64,000 nucleotides of DNA. Origin: Planctomycetota bacterium (GTDB taxonomy: Bacteria > Planctomycetota > J058). The notes beneath the pieces are model-generated. The model had not been told where the DNA came from, made no database searches, and saw only the letters and a program-made list of their open reading frames with translations. The DNA lies in the NCBI GenBank assembly GCA_023954375.1, contig JAMLIC010000009.1:124001-188000 (forward strand). The letters are read 5' to 3'. Of the stretch, positions 46,209 through 54,571 are shown piece after piece (the stretch's first letter is position 1; each line of letters opens with the position of its first letter). The position numbers were made by a program, and so were the translations under genes.

Positions 46209-47293
46209 GCCACAGCCACACCCCGCCGCCGAGCCCGATCGACGTCAAGTCCGCGCTGGAGCGCCTGATCGCCGGGGAGCTCCGGGCCGACGAGGCCGTC
46301 CTCCTCGCGGCCGAGGCCGGCTACCGCACCTTCGCCGACCTGTGCGAGGCGGAGCTGCCCGAGCACCTGCCCAAGGTGCGGATCGAGCGCTCGACGGTCC
46401 GCGACCAGATCGGCCGCGCCATCGCCGGCAAGCTCCCGCTCGACGAGCTGCGCGCCTGGGCGGAGGAGCTCGCGGCGGTCCTCGACCGGCACGAGCTGGG
46501 CGTGAGCGTGGGCGAGCGCCGCCGCGTCAGCGAGGCGCTGGCCCTCGTGGCCGTCGCGGCCGACGTGCGGATCTTCCGCAACCGCGGCCCCGTGCTGGGG
46601 GTCCTCTCGGCCGTGGCCCGCTCGCTCGGTCGGCGCCGCGCCGGCAACGTCTCGGTCCTCTACGGGGCGCTCTTCCAGAACCAGCCGGAGTTCCACCTCC
46701 TGGCCCGGCGCCTCGAGGACATCGACGGCGAGGAGGAGGACGGCCCCGAGCCCGGCGGCGACGTGGGCCCGCCCACGTTCCTCCCGCAGGGGCCGTCGTT
46801 CATGGACAGCCTGGGCCTCGGCGGGCTCGAGCTGGACACCGGCCTCGACCGCGCGTGGATGGCGGGCGACGAGCCCGAGGGCGGCGCCGAGCCGCAGCCG
46901 CGGGCGGCGGAGGGCCTCCGCTGCGCGGACGTCGTGGCGCTCAACCGCCCCTACGAGCCCGGGACGCGCGTCCAGGACTACGAGTGGGTGGTCGCCTTCT
47001 CGGTGGCCACGCGCAGCCTCGTGCAGGAGGACACGGTCCCCGGCACGCCGGCGCCCGGCTTCATGGAGAAGGCGCGCGAGCTGGCGCCGAACTTCGACTT
47101 CACCCGCTACAAGCCCGAGGCGCGCCGCGACCAGGACGGCGTCCTCGAGGTCGTGCTCGACGCGCCGTCGATCGGCAAGGCGGAGCTGGCCTACGCGGCC
47201 AAGCTCTTCGCCCTCGTCCACCAGGTCGGCGTGGTGACCTTCGAGGGCGTGCGCCTGTCGACGATCGGCCCGGGCCCGCGGCCGGTCGGGTAG
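46205..47293 (+). CDS. Conserved-looking hypothetical protein
   Basis: 362 aa from GTG overlapping the preceding stop. N-terminal 160 residues helical (LIAGELRADEAVLLAAEAGY, RRVSEALALVAVAADVRIFR). The acidic middle (about 170-235) is probably disordered. The C-terminal 120 residues are beta-containing (VQDYEWVVAFSVATRSLVQE, LEVVLDAPSIGKAELAYAAK, VVTFEGVRLSTIG). No signal peptide or membrane helix. Coupled to the HEAT-like protein gene; unknown function. Confidence 0.6.
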   Translation: MSHSHTPPPSPIDVKSALERLIAGELRADEAVLLAAEAGYRTFADLCEAELPEHLPKVRIERSTVRDQIGRAIAGKLPLDELRAWAEELAAVLDRHELGVSVGERRRVSEALALVAVAADVRIFRNRGPVLGVLSAVARSLGRRRAGNVSVLYGALFQNQPEFHLLARRLEDIDGEEEDGPEPGGDVGPPTFLPQGPSFMDSLGLGGLELDTGLDRAWMAGDEPEGGAEPQPRAAEGLRCADVVALNRPYEPGTRVQDYEWVVAFSVATRSLVQEDTVPGTPAPGFMEKARELAPNFDFTRYKPEARRDQDGVLEVVLDAPSIGKAELAYAAKLFALVHQVGVVTFEGVRLSTIGPGPRPVG

Positions 47294-47303
47294 CGCGCGC
47301 GGC

Positions 47304-48389
47304 GTGGCCGGGTTCGAGACCCTCGCCTGGCGGGGCGACCTGCCGGGCGCGCTGGAGATCATCGACCAGCGCGCCCTCCCCGCGCGGCACGACGTGCTGC
47401 GCCTGGAGACGGTCCCGGCCGCCTGGGACGCGATCAAGACGCTGGCCGTGCGCGGCGCGCCGGCGATCGGGGTCGCGGCGGCCTACGGCGTCGTGCTCGG
47501 CGCGCAGGAGGCGCTCGCCCGGGGCGCCGGGGGCGACGCCGTGGCCCAGGCGGCGCTCGCCGCGGCCGACCACCTGGCCACGTCGCGGCCGACGGCCGTG
47601 AACCTGTTCTGGGCGCTCGAGCGCATGCGCCGGGCGCTCGGGCGCCTCGTCGATCGGGGGGTGGCCGGCGACGGCGCCTTCGTGACCCGGGCGCTCCTCG
47701 CCGAGGCGCGCGCGATCCACGAGGAGGACCGGGCGACCTGCCGCGCGATCGGCCGGCACGGGGCGGCGCTCCTCGGCCAGGGCGCGCGCGTCCTCACCCA
47801 CTGCAACGCCGGCGGGCTGGCCACGTCCGACTACGGGACGGCGCTCGGGTGCATCTACGCCGCCGTCGAGGGCGGGAACCCCGTGACCGTGCTCTCCTGC
47901 GAGACGCGGCCGCTCCTCCAGGGGGCGCGGCTCACCTCGTGGGAGCTCGACCGGCGCGGGATCCCCGTCACGCTGATCTCCGACGGCATGTCGGGCTTCG
48001 CCATGCAGCGCGGCCGCGTCGACGCCGTGATCGTCGGCGCCGACCGGATCGCCCGCAACGGCGACGTCGCCAACAAGATCGGCACCTACACGCACGCCGT
48101 CCTGGCGCGCGAGCACGGCGTGCCCTTCTACGTGGCCGCGCCGCTGTCGACCTTCGACCTGTCGCTCGCGTCGGGCGCCGAGATCCCGATCGAGGAGCGC
48201 GCCCCCGACGAGGTGACGACGCTCGCCGGCCAGCGCGTCGCGCCCGAGGGCGTGGGCGTGTGGAACCCGGCCTTCGACGTGACGCCGGCCCGGCTGGTCA
48301 CCGCGATCATCTGCGAGCGCGGCGTGATCCAGCCGGTCGACGAGGAGCACGTCGTGGCCCTCGCCGGCGCCCGGGGCTGGTGCGGGTAG
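47304..48389 (+). CDS. mtnA: S-methyl-5-thioribose-1-phosphate isomerase
   Basis: 361 aa from GTG. MtnA motifs: KTLAVRGAPAIGVAAAYGVV (about 49-60), ILTHCNAGGLAT-type VLTHCNAGGLATSDYGTALG with catalytic Cys near 167, ETRPLLQGARLTSWEL, and VIVGADRIARNGDVANKIGT with catalytic Asp near 245. It isomerises methylthioribose-1-phosphate to the ribulose form in methionine salvage. No other salvage genes are in the window. The start lacks an obvious Shine-Dalgarno. Confidence 0.96.
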   Translation: MAGFETLAWRGDLPGALEIIDQRALPARHDVLRLETVPAAWDAIKTLAVRGAPAIGVAAAYGVVLGAQEALARGAGGDAVAQAALAAADHLATSRPTAVNLFWALERMRRALGRLVDRGVAGDGAFVTRALLAEARAIHEEDRATCRAIGRHGAALLGQGARVLTHCNAGGLATSDYGTALGCIYAAVEGGNPVTVLSCETRPLLQGARLTSWELDRRGIPVTLISDGMSGFAMQRGRVDAVIVGADRIARNGDVANKIGTYTHAVLAREHGVPFYVAAPLSTFDLSLASGAEIPIEERAPDEVTTLAGQRVAPEGVGVWNPAFDVTPARLVTAIICERGVIQPVDEEHVVALAGARGWCG

Positions 48390-48406
48390 CGAGCGCCCGG
48401 GGCGTC

Positions 48407-48412
48407 TACAAT
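48407..48412 (+). promoter_or_regulatory. Putative -10 element directly before the DUF4058 start
   Basis: TACAAT ends 6 bases before the ATG at 48419, so transcription would begin at or near the start codon (leaderless). No clear -35 is seen. Confidence 0.4.
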
Positions 48413-48418
48413 GGACCC

Positions 48419-49117
48419 ATGCCGCTGCACGACTGGGCCCGCGTGCCGGACAACGTCTTCCACAACTTCCACGTGGCCTGGCTGGCGCAGCTCGCCGGGG
48501 CGCTCAATGCCTCCGTCCTGCCGCCCGGCTACCTGGCCCGGGCCGAGGAGTACGTAGGGCCTTTCCAGGCCGACGTCCTCACCCTGGAGGTCGGCCGCGC
48601 CTCCAGTCCTCCCGTCGCGGCCGCCGCCCGCGAGCCGACGGCGACGATCGCGCCGCCCCGGTTCGACGTGACGCGGCAGCGCCGGATCACGGTCTTCTCC
48701 GCGCGCGACGAGCGCCGGGTCGCGGTCGTCGAGGTCGTCTCCCCGGGCAACAAGGACTCCGAGCGACGCGCGCGCTGGTTCGAGGAGAAGCTGATCGACA
48801 GCCTCGGCGCGGGCCTGCACCTCCTGCTCGTCGACCTCCTCGCGCCCACCGCGGCGGCCCCCGGCTTCGCGGAGGCGGTCGCGCGCGAGCTCGGCTCCGA
48901 CCGGGTCCCCGCCGGCGGTCGGGCCGCGACGAGCTTCGAGTGCCAGCCCGCGCCGCCCGTGGTGCGGGTCTACCACCAGCCCTTCGCGCCGGGCGCGCCG
49001 CTGCCCCCGGCGCCCCTCTTCCTGGAGCCCGGGCGCGCCGTCGACCTGCCGCTGGAGGAGACCTACTCCGCCGCGTTCGGCTGGCTGCCGGCCCCGGACC
49101 GCGAGCGCCTGGCCTGA
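48419..49117 (+). CDS. DUF4058 family protein
   Basis: 232 aa from ATG. The N-terminus MPLHDWARVPDNVFHNFHVA and the following LNASVLPPGYLARAEEYVG are highly characteristic of a DUF4058 branch abundant in Planctomycetota. The core contains RRITVFSARDERRVAVVEVV SPGNK-type sequence (VVEVVSPGNKDSERRARWFE), which resembles a PD-(D/E)xK-like E-x-N/K arrangement. Function unknown. Useful as a taxonomic hint. Confidence 0.85.
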   Translation: MPLHDWARVPDNVFHNFHVAWLAQLAGALNASVLPPGYLARAEEYVGPFQADVLTLEVGRASSPPVAAAAREPTATIAPPRFDVTRQRRITVFSARDERRVAVVEVVSPGNKDSERRARWFEEKLIDSLGAGLHLLLVDLLAPTAAAPGFAEAVARELGSDRVPAGGRAATSFECQPAPPVVRVYHQPFAPGAPLPPAPLFLEPGRAVDLPLEETYSAAFGWLPAPDRERLA

Positions 49118-49160
49118 CCCCCGCGCGCTCGCCCGCGCGCGGTGGTCCAATCGGGGCGCG

Positions 49161-49742
49161 ATGGTCCCCCCGCCGCCCGAGCCGCAGGTCGTCGCCCGCG
49201 CGCGCCGCGGGGACGCGGCGGCCTTCGAGGCGCTCGTGCGCCACTACCAGGACCGCGTCCACGCCCTCGCCTGGCGCCTGACCTACGACGACCACCTGGC
49301 GCGCGACGTCACCCAGGACGTCTTCCTGCGCCTCTACGAGCAGCTCGACCGCTACGACCCGGCGCGGGGCGCGTTCGAGCCCTGGTTCCTGCGGCTGGCC
49401 ACGAACCTGGCCCTGAACGCGCGCGCCCGCGCGCAGGTCCGCCGGGCGGCCAGCCTCGACGCGCCGCCGCCGGGCGAGGACGTCGCGCGGGGGCCGCCCG
49501 CCGACCCGGGCGCCGCGCCCGCGCCCGAGCGCGCGGCCGACGCCGGGGCCCGGGCGGGGGGGCGCGCGGCGGGCCGGGGGGGGGCCGCGCGCGACCGCGG
49601 GCGCGTCGTGGTCCTCCACTACCTCGAGGGTCTGGGGCTGAAGGAGATCGCCGCGCGGCTCGACATGCCCGAGGGCACGGTGAAGGTCCGACTCTTCCGG
49701 GCGCGGGCGCTCCTGCGCGAGAAGCTGGCCCGCTTCGGGTGA
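49161..49742 (+). CDS. ECF-type RNA polymerase sigma factor, with suspect linker sequence
   Basis: 193 aa from ATG. Region 2: FEALVRHYQDRVHALAWRLT then LARDVTQDVFLRLYEQLDRY. Region 4: VVVLHYLEGLGLKEIAARLD and MPEGTVKVRLFRARALLREK. Between them, residues 118-150 read AGARAGGRAAGRGGAARDRG where other sigma factors have a regular helix before VVVLHYLEG; the DNA there has runs of G7 and G9, so compensating indels are possible. It lies directly before two broken kinase genes. Confidence 0.8.
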   Translation: MVPPPPEPQVVARARRGDAAAFEALVRHYQDRVHALAWRLTYDDHLARDVTQDVFLRLYEQLDRYDPARGAFEPWFLRLATNLALNARARAQVRRAASLDAPPPGEDVARGPPADPGAAPAPERAADAGARAGGRAAGRGGAARDRGRVVVLHYLEGLGLKEIAARLDMPEGTVKVRLFRARALLREKLARFG

Positions 49743-49787
49743 GGCGGCCGCCTGGCGCGGCCTGCGCCGCGCCTCTAGCCTGACCTC

Positions 49788-52187
49788 GTGAGCCACGACG
49801 CGCTCGCGCCGACCGCCCCCCTGACGCCCGACGAGGGCGGCCGGGCGCCCGACCGGATCGGGCCCTACCGGGTCGTCCGCCGGCGCCGCCGGCGGCATGG
49901 GCGCGGTCTTCCTCGTCGAGGACCCCGCCACGGGGGCCCGGCGCGCGCTCAAGGCGCTCCCCGCCGGCGCGCCGCTCGACGCCCGCCTGCGCTTCCGGCG
50001 CGAGGGGGAGGCCATGGCGCGGGTCGACGACCACCCGGCCGTCGTGCGCGTCCACTCGGCCGGCGAGGCGGACGGCCGCGCCTACCTGCTCATGGACGCG
50101 GTCACGGGCGGCGACCTGCACGCGCGCCTCGCGCGGGGCCCGCTGCCGCCCGACGAGGTCCTGCGCCTCGGGCGGACCCTCGCGCGCGGCCTGGCGCACG
50201 TCCACGCCCGCGGGGTGCTCCACCGCGACCTCAAGCCGCACAACGTGCTCTTCGACGAGGCGGGCGCGCCGCGGCTCGTGGACTTCGGCCTGGCGCAGGT
50301 GGCGCAGGCGGAGCGGCTGACGGAGACGGGGACGCTCCTCGGGACGCCCGCCTACATGGCCCCCGAGCAGGCGGACGCTCGCCCCACGGACGAGCGCACG
50401 GACGTGTACGGCCTGGGCGCGCTCCTCTACCACACGCCCCTCACGGGCCGGCCGCCCTTCCAGGGCGGCTCGACGGTGGCCGTCCTGGCGCAGGTCCTCG
50501 AGCGCGAGCCGACGCCGCCGTCCGCGCTCGTCCCCGGCGTGCCGCCGGCCCTCGAGCAGGTGGTCCTGGAGGGCGCTGGCCAAGGCCCCGGCGGCGCGCT
50601 TCGCGTCGGCGGCGCTGGCGGACGCGCTCGACGCGCCGTAGGGCGCCGCCGCGGCGGCGCGCCGCGCCTGGCGCTCGGCGGCCTCGGCGCGCCTCGGCGC
50701 TCGCGGCCGCCCTCGCCGGGCGGCCCGCCCCGCCGCCCGCCCCGGTGATCGCCGACGCCCCTCCGCCCGCGCCGCCGGCGTCCCCGCCGGCGCTCGACGA
50801 GGCGCGGCTCGAGGCCTGCCTGCTCGCCGAGGACGCCGCGGGCGGCCTCGCGGACCTCGAGGCGGCGTGGACGGCCGGGGCCCGCGGCGAGGAGGTGCTC
50901 GTCTGGGCCGCGGCCCTCGCGCTCGTCGGCGACGACGCGGCCGCCGCCGCCCGCTGGGCCGAGCGGGGCCAGGACGAGGGCGCGGCCTGGGTGGCGGCGG
51001 CGCGCTGGGCCGTCGCCTCCCGGGCCGTGCCGGCCCCGGTCGGGCCCTGGGAGCGGGCCGCGGTCGCCGAGGCCGAGGCGGCCCGCCAGGCGCTGGCGAG
51101 GTGGCAGGTCACCGGCGACTCCCTGGGCAGCGTCCGGGCGCTCCGCCGGCACATCGCGCCGCCTGGCCCCGCCCCGCGGCCGATCGCCCTGGCGCTGGGA
51201 GTCCGAGCGCAGCGGACGCTGTGCGAGCGGCGCGGCGAGGTGCTGAGCGTGCTCTCGAGCCTGCGGCGAGACGCGCCCGGCATGTCCGAGTTCGACGAGA
51301 CGCTCGCGGCCGCGCGCGCGCTCGCGCCGGGGTCGCGCCCCGAGCGCGCCCTGGGCGTCCTCTGGGCCGTGCAGGCCGTCTGGCGCGAGGTCCGCAAGCG
51401 GACGAGCGGCCCGCGGGACCATCTCTTCGACGCGACCGTCGAGGCGTGGGTGGACGCCCTCGACCCGGCCTCGCGCGACGCCTGGGTCCGCGGCCTGCAC
51501 GCGGCGGGCATCCTGGGGTCGTCGGCGGCCCTCGCGGAGATCACGCCCGAACGCCACGACGAGCTGTTCGAGCGCATGGTGGCCCTCGTCGAGGACCCGG
51601 CGGAGCAGGCGCGGATCCCCAGCGGGATCCTCGAGGCCACCTTCCGCGCGCGCGCGGAGGAGCACCGCTGCCAGTTCGCCCTCTGGCGCTGCTGGGAGGC
51701 GCGCGGGGGTGAGGAGGAGGCCGCGCGGGCGCAGGCGCTCGTCCGAGCGGCCGACGAGGCCAGGGCCGCCGGTGTGCAAGCGCGGTTCCGCGTGGCCCGC
51801 CTCCTCCTGCTGGGCGAGCTGGACGAGGCCGAGGAGGCCCTCCGGCAGCTCGACGACAGGGGCTGGCGGCCGCAGCTCGAGGTCGAGCTGGCCCTCCTCC
51901 GCGGCGACGCGGACCGGGCGCGCGCCGCGCTCGAGCTCTTGCGCCCGGGCCTCGACGCGAGCCTCGAGCCGGTCGTCGACATGTGCCTGCGGGCGCACCT
52001 GGCCGCGCTCGAGGGCCGCTTCGACGAGGCGCGGGAGCTGCTGGCCCCGTTCGCCGCGGCGGGCGCGCCGCGGGTCAACCTCCCCTGGCGGGGCGGACCC
52101 GCGACCGCGGAGCTCGTCGAGGCGCTCGCCCGGGGCGCGCCCCCGACCCGCCCGTTCGTGAAGCCCGCCCAGGAGGCGCCCCGGTGA
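49788..52187 (+). CDS. Ser/Thr kinase A: first codons and C-terminal domain (frame-disrupted gene)
   Basis: Start GTG; MSHDALAPTAPLTPDEGG then RIGPYRVV enters a kinase domain, after which this frame becomes Arg-rich nonsense while the kinase continues in the next frame from 49897. Sensible coding returns to this frame after about 50700 with a Pro/Ala linker and about 480 helical residues (ACLLAEDAAGGLADLEAAWT, LFDATVEAWVDALDPASRDA, LLLGELDEAEEALRQLDDRG). At least three indels are needed to restore one protein of about 800 aa. The C-terminal domain is homologous in layout to kinase B and the pair is a tandem duplication. Either a pseudogene or sequencing error. Confidence 0.6.
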   Translation: MSHDALAPTAPLTPDEGGRAPDRIGPYRVVRRRRRRHGRGLPRRGPRHGGPARAQGAPRRRAARRPPALPARGGGHGAGRRPPGRRARPLGRRGGRPRLPAHGRGHGRRPARAPRAGPAAARRGPAPRADPRARPGARPRPRGAPPRPQAAQRALRRGGRAAARGLRPGAGGAGGAADGDGDAPRDARLHGPRAGGRSPHGRAHGRVRPGRAPLPHAPHGPAALPGRLDGGRPGAGPRARADAAVRARPRRAAGPRAGGPGGRWPRPRRRASRRRRWRTRSTRRRAPPRRRAAPGARRPRRASALAAALAGRPAPPPAPVIADAPPPAPPASPPALDEARLEACLLAEDAAGGLADLEAAWTAGARGEEVLVWAAALALVGDDAAAAARWAERGQDEGAAWVAAARWAVASRAVPAPVGPWERAAVAEAEAARQALARWQVTGDSLGSVRALRRHIAPPGPAPRPIALALGVRAQRTLCERRGEVLSVLSSLRRDAPGMSEFDETLAAARALAPGSRPERALGVLWAVQAVWREVRKRTSGPRDHLFDATVEAWVDALDPASRDAWVRGLHAAGILGSSAALAEITPERHDELFERMVALVEDPAEQARIPSGILEATFRARAEEHRCQFALWRCWEARGGEEEAARAQALVRAADEARAAGVQARFRVARLLLLGELDEAEEALRQLDDRGWRPQLEVELALLRGDADRARAALELLRPGLDASLEPVVDMCLRAHLAALEGRFDEARELLAPFAAAGAPRVNLPWRGGPATAELVEALARGAPPTRPFVKPAQEAPR
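49897..50748 (+). pseudogene. Kinase A catalytic domain in the shifted frame
   Basis: From GGMGAVFLVEDPATGARRAL onward this frame carries the whole kinase core: lysine in ALKALP, HRDLKPHNVL, DFGLAQVAQ, YMAPEQ, DVYGLGALLYHTPLTGRPPF. It turns to nonsense near 50570, where a third frame (ALAKAPAARFASAAALADAL) takes over and ends with TAG at about 50641. So the catalytic domain is intact in residues but split over three frames. The glycine loop lies exactly at the first junction (about 49880-49897). Confidence 0.65.
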
Positions 52188-53251
52188 GCCGCCCCCCGCG
52201 CGTCCCCGGCCACCGGCTCCTCGAGCGCCTCGGCGAGGGCGGCATGGGCGCCGTGTGGCTCGCCGAGGACGAGCGCACCGGCGCCCGGCGCGCCGTGAAG
52301 GTCCTCGCCGCGGGCGCCGACGCGGAGCTGCGCCTGCGCTTCCGGCGCGAGGCGGAGGCCATGGCGCGCGTCGACGGCCACCCGCACGTCGTGCGCGTCC
52401 ACGCGGCGGGCGAGGGGCCGGACGGCTGCTGGATCGTCATGGACCTCGCCGAGGGCGGCGACCTCGCCGGCCGCCTGCGCCGGGGCCCGCTGCCGCCGGA
52501 CGAGGCGCTCGCCCTCGGGCGGGCGCTCGCGCGGGCGCTGGCGCACGTCCACGCGCACGGCGTGCTCCACCGCGACCTCAAGCCCGCCAACGTGCTGTTC
52601 GACGCCGCCGGCGCGCCGAGGCTGGTCGACTTCGGCCTGGCCACGGTCGCGGGGGCCGAGCGCCTCACGCGGACGGGCGCCGTGCTCGGCACGCCGGTCT
52701 ACATGGCGCCAGAGCAGGCGCTCGGGCGGCCCAGCGACGAGCGGGCGGACGTCTACGGCCTGGGCGCCGTGCTCTACCACGCGCTGACGGGGCGCCCGCC
52801 CGTGCCCCAGGGCGCGCTCGTCGCGGTGCTCGCGGACGTCGTCGAGCGCCGGCCGACGCCGCCGAGCGCGGTCGCGCCAGCGACCGCGCCCGCCCTCGCG
52901 GCCGCCGTCATGCGCGCGCTCGCCAAGGCGCCGGAGGAGCGCTTCCCGTCGGCCGCCGCCTTCGCGGACGCCCTCGAGGGAGGCGCGGCCGCGGCGCCCT
53001 CGCGCCCCGCCGCGGGCTCGTGTGGGCGGCGGCCGGCGCCGCCGCGCTCGCCGGCGCCGCGGCCGCGCTCGCGTCTCCGCCGGCCCGCGCCCGGCCGGCC
53101 TCGCGCCGGCGCCCGGCCCCGCGGCGCCCACCACGGAGGCGGCCGAGGGCGCGCCGCTCGACCTCGCGCGCCTCGGGCGCGCCCTGCTCGACGACGACCC
53201 GGCCGACGGCCTGGCCTACCTCGGCGAGCGGCCAGCGGCCGCGGTCACTGA
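52184..53251 (+). CDS. Ser/Thr kinase B, catalytic part
   Basis: Start GTG 52184 overlaps the stop of kinase A. Complete kinase domain within about 280 residues: LLERLGEGGMGAVWLAEDE, AVKVLAAG, HRDLKPANVLFD, DFGLATVAG, YMAPEQALG, and DVYGLGAVLYHALTGRPP. Sense ends near 53010: a membrane helix (GLVWAAAGAAALAGAAAALA) follows in a second frame and the C-terminal domain in a third. The product as written would be a kinase with an Arg/Pro-rich false tail. High similarity to kinase A supports a recent tandem duplication. Confidence 0.75.
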   Translation: MSRPPRVPGHRLLERLGEGGMGAVWLAEDERTGARRAVKVLAAGADAELRLRFRREAEAMARVDGHPHVVRVHAAGEGPDGCWIVMDLAEGGDLAGRLRRGPLPPDEALALGRALARALAHVHAHGVLHRDLKPANVLFDAAGAPRLVDFGLATVAGAERLTRTGAVLGTPVYMAPEQALGRPSDERADVYGLGAVLYHALTGRPPVPQGALVAVLADVVERRPTPPSAVAPATAPALAAAVMRALAKAPEERFPSAAAFADALEGGAAAAPSRPAAGSCGRRPAPPRSPAPRPRSRLRRPAPGRPRAGARPRGAHHGGGRGRAARPRAPRARPARRRPGRRPGLPRRAASGRGH

Positions 53252-54551
53252 CGATGAGCCCCGGGCCTGGGCAGCCGCGCTCCTGCTCCTCTCCGACGAC
53301 CCGCGGGCGGCCGCGCGCTGGGAGGCCGACCGCGGAGCCGGCGTCGGCGCCGCCTGGCTCCGCGCCGCGCTCCGGCGCGCGAAGGGGGCCTCCGGCGCGG
53401 GGCCGGAGGACGGCGCGCTGGCCGCCTTCGACGCCGCCGTCGCCGGGCTGGGCGGCTGGACGTTCACGGAGGCCGAGGCGGGCGGCCATGAGCGGGTCCG
53501 GCGCGCGCTGGCCGCGCCGGGCCTCGTCCTCGAGGCGGCGGCCGACGGCCGCCGCCTCGCCGCCGACGGGCCGGTGCGGCGCGCCCTGGCCGTCCGCGCG
53601 CAGCGCGCGCTGTGCGAGGTCTGGCTGCAGCTCCTGGCGGCGATCGACCTCACCCGCCAGGGCCCGGCGCCCGTGACCGCGCTCCTCGCGGCCGCGGTCG
53701 ACCTCGAGCCGGCGAGCCGGCCCGGCCTCGGGCTCCGCCTGCTCCAGGCGCATCAGCGAGGTCGAGTCGACGCCGACGAGGTGGCCGTCCTCTCCCGGGT
53801 GACGCCGGCGGCCGGGCGCTACGACTGGCTCCCCGGGCTCCAGGCGGGCGTGCTCCTGGCCCTCATGTCGACCGTGGAGCTCGAGGACGAGCCCCTGGAG
53901 CGGATCCAGGCGCGCTGGGCGTCCTTCCGCGCGCTGGCGCACCCTCACGGGGAGCTCGACGCGGCGGGGCGGGTGCGCGCCGGGGGGGACGCCCTCCGCC
54001 GGTCGGCGATGCGCGAGCTGGTCCGGCACGCCTCCATCCAGCGCAGCGAGGCGCTCCTGCGCCACCTCCTGCGCGCCCACGGCGCCCCGGGGGGGCCCGG
54101 CGACCTCCTCGCGGCGGCGCGGGAGGCCGCCGAGGCGCTCGACCCCCAGGACTCACGCCACCCCGCCCACCGCGCGCGGGTGCACCTCCTCGAAGGGGAC
54201 GCGGCGGCGGCCCTGGCGGTCGTCGAGCGCTCCCGCCTCGGAGCCACGTCGCGGCGCGCGTTCGGGCTCGAGGCGGCCGTCGTCCGGGGCGACGCGGCCG
54301 ACCTGCGCGCGCGCCTCGAGGCGCTCGACGACGAGCCGGGCCTCGTCCGCTGCTGGCGGGCGCTCCTGGCCGCCCTCGAGGGGGACCCGGCCTCCGAGCG
54401 GCTCCTGGACGACGCGCAGCCGAATGACCGGCAGCGCCGCGACGTGCTGCCGATCCTGCCCTGGCGCCGCCCCGAGGAGACCCGCCGCCTCGTGCGGGCG
54501 ATCCTCGACGGGCGCTGGTCGCCCGGGGCGGCGCCGCTCGCGCCGCCCTGA
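53022..54551 (+). CDS. Kinase B, C-terminal helical domain (separate frame)
   Basis: From about 53110 (APTTEAAEGAPLDLARLGRA LLDDDP) this frame encodes about 470 residues of helical sequence like that of kinase A (AAALLLLSDDPRAAARWEAD, EVWLQLLAAIDLTRQGPAP, LLEGDAAAALAVVERSRLG). The GTG at 53022 is only the first available codon and is unlikely to be the true start; two indels at about 53010 and 53090-53150 would fuse it to the kinase domain. It ends at TGA 54549-54551, 20 bases from the stop of the convergent kinase gene. Confidence 0.6.
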   Translation: MGGGRRRRARRRRGRARVSAGPRPAGLAPAPGPAAPTTEAAEGAPLDLARLGRALLDDDPADGLAYLGERPAAAVTDDEPRAWAAALLLLSDDPRAAARWEADRGAGVGAAWLRAALRRAKGASGAGPEDGALAAFDAAVAGLGGWTFTEAEAGGHERVRRALAAPGLVLEAAADGRRLAADGPVRRALAVRAQRALCEVWLQLLAAIDLTRQGPAPVTALLAAAVDLEPASRPGLGLRLLQAHQRGRVDADEVAVLSRVTPAAGRYDWLPGLQAGVLLALMSTVELEDEPLERIQARWASFRALAHPHGELDAAGRVRAGGDALRRSAMRELVRHASIQRSEALLRHLLRAHGAPGGPGDLLAAAREAAEALDPQDSRHPAHRARVHLLEGDAAAALAVVERSRLGATSRRAFGLEAAVVRGDAADLRARLEALDDEPGLVRCWRALLAALEGDPASERLLDDAQPNDRQRRDVLPILPWRRPEETRRLVRAILDGRWSPGAAPLAPP

Positions 54552-54571
54552 TCACAGGTCGTGGCCATCGC

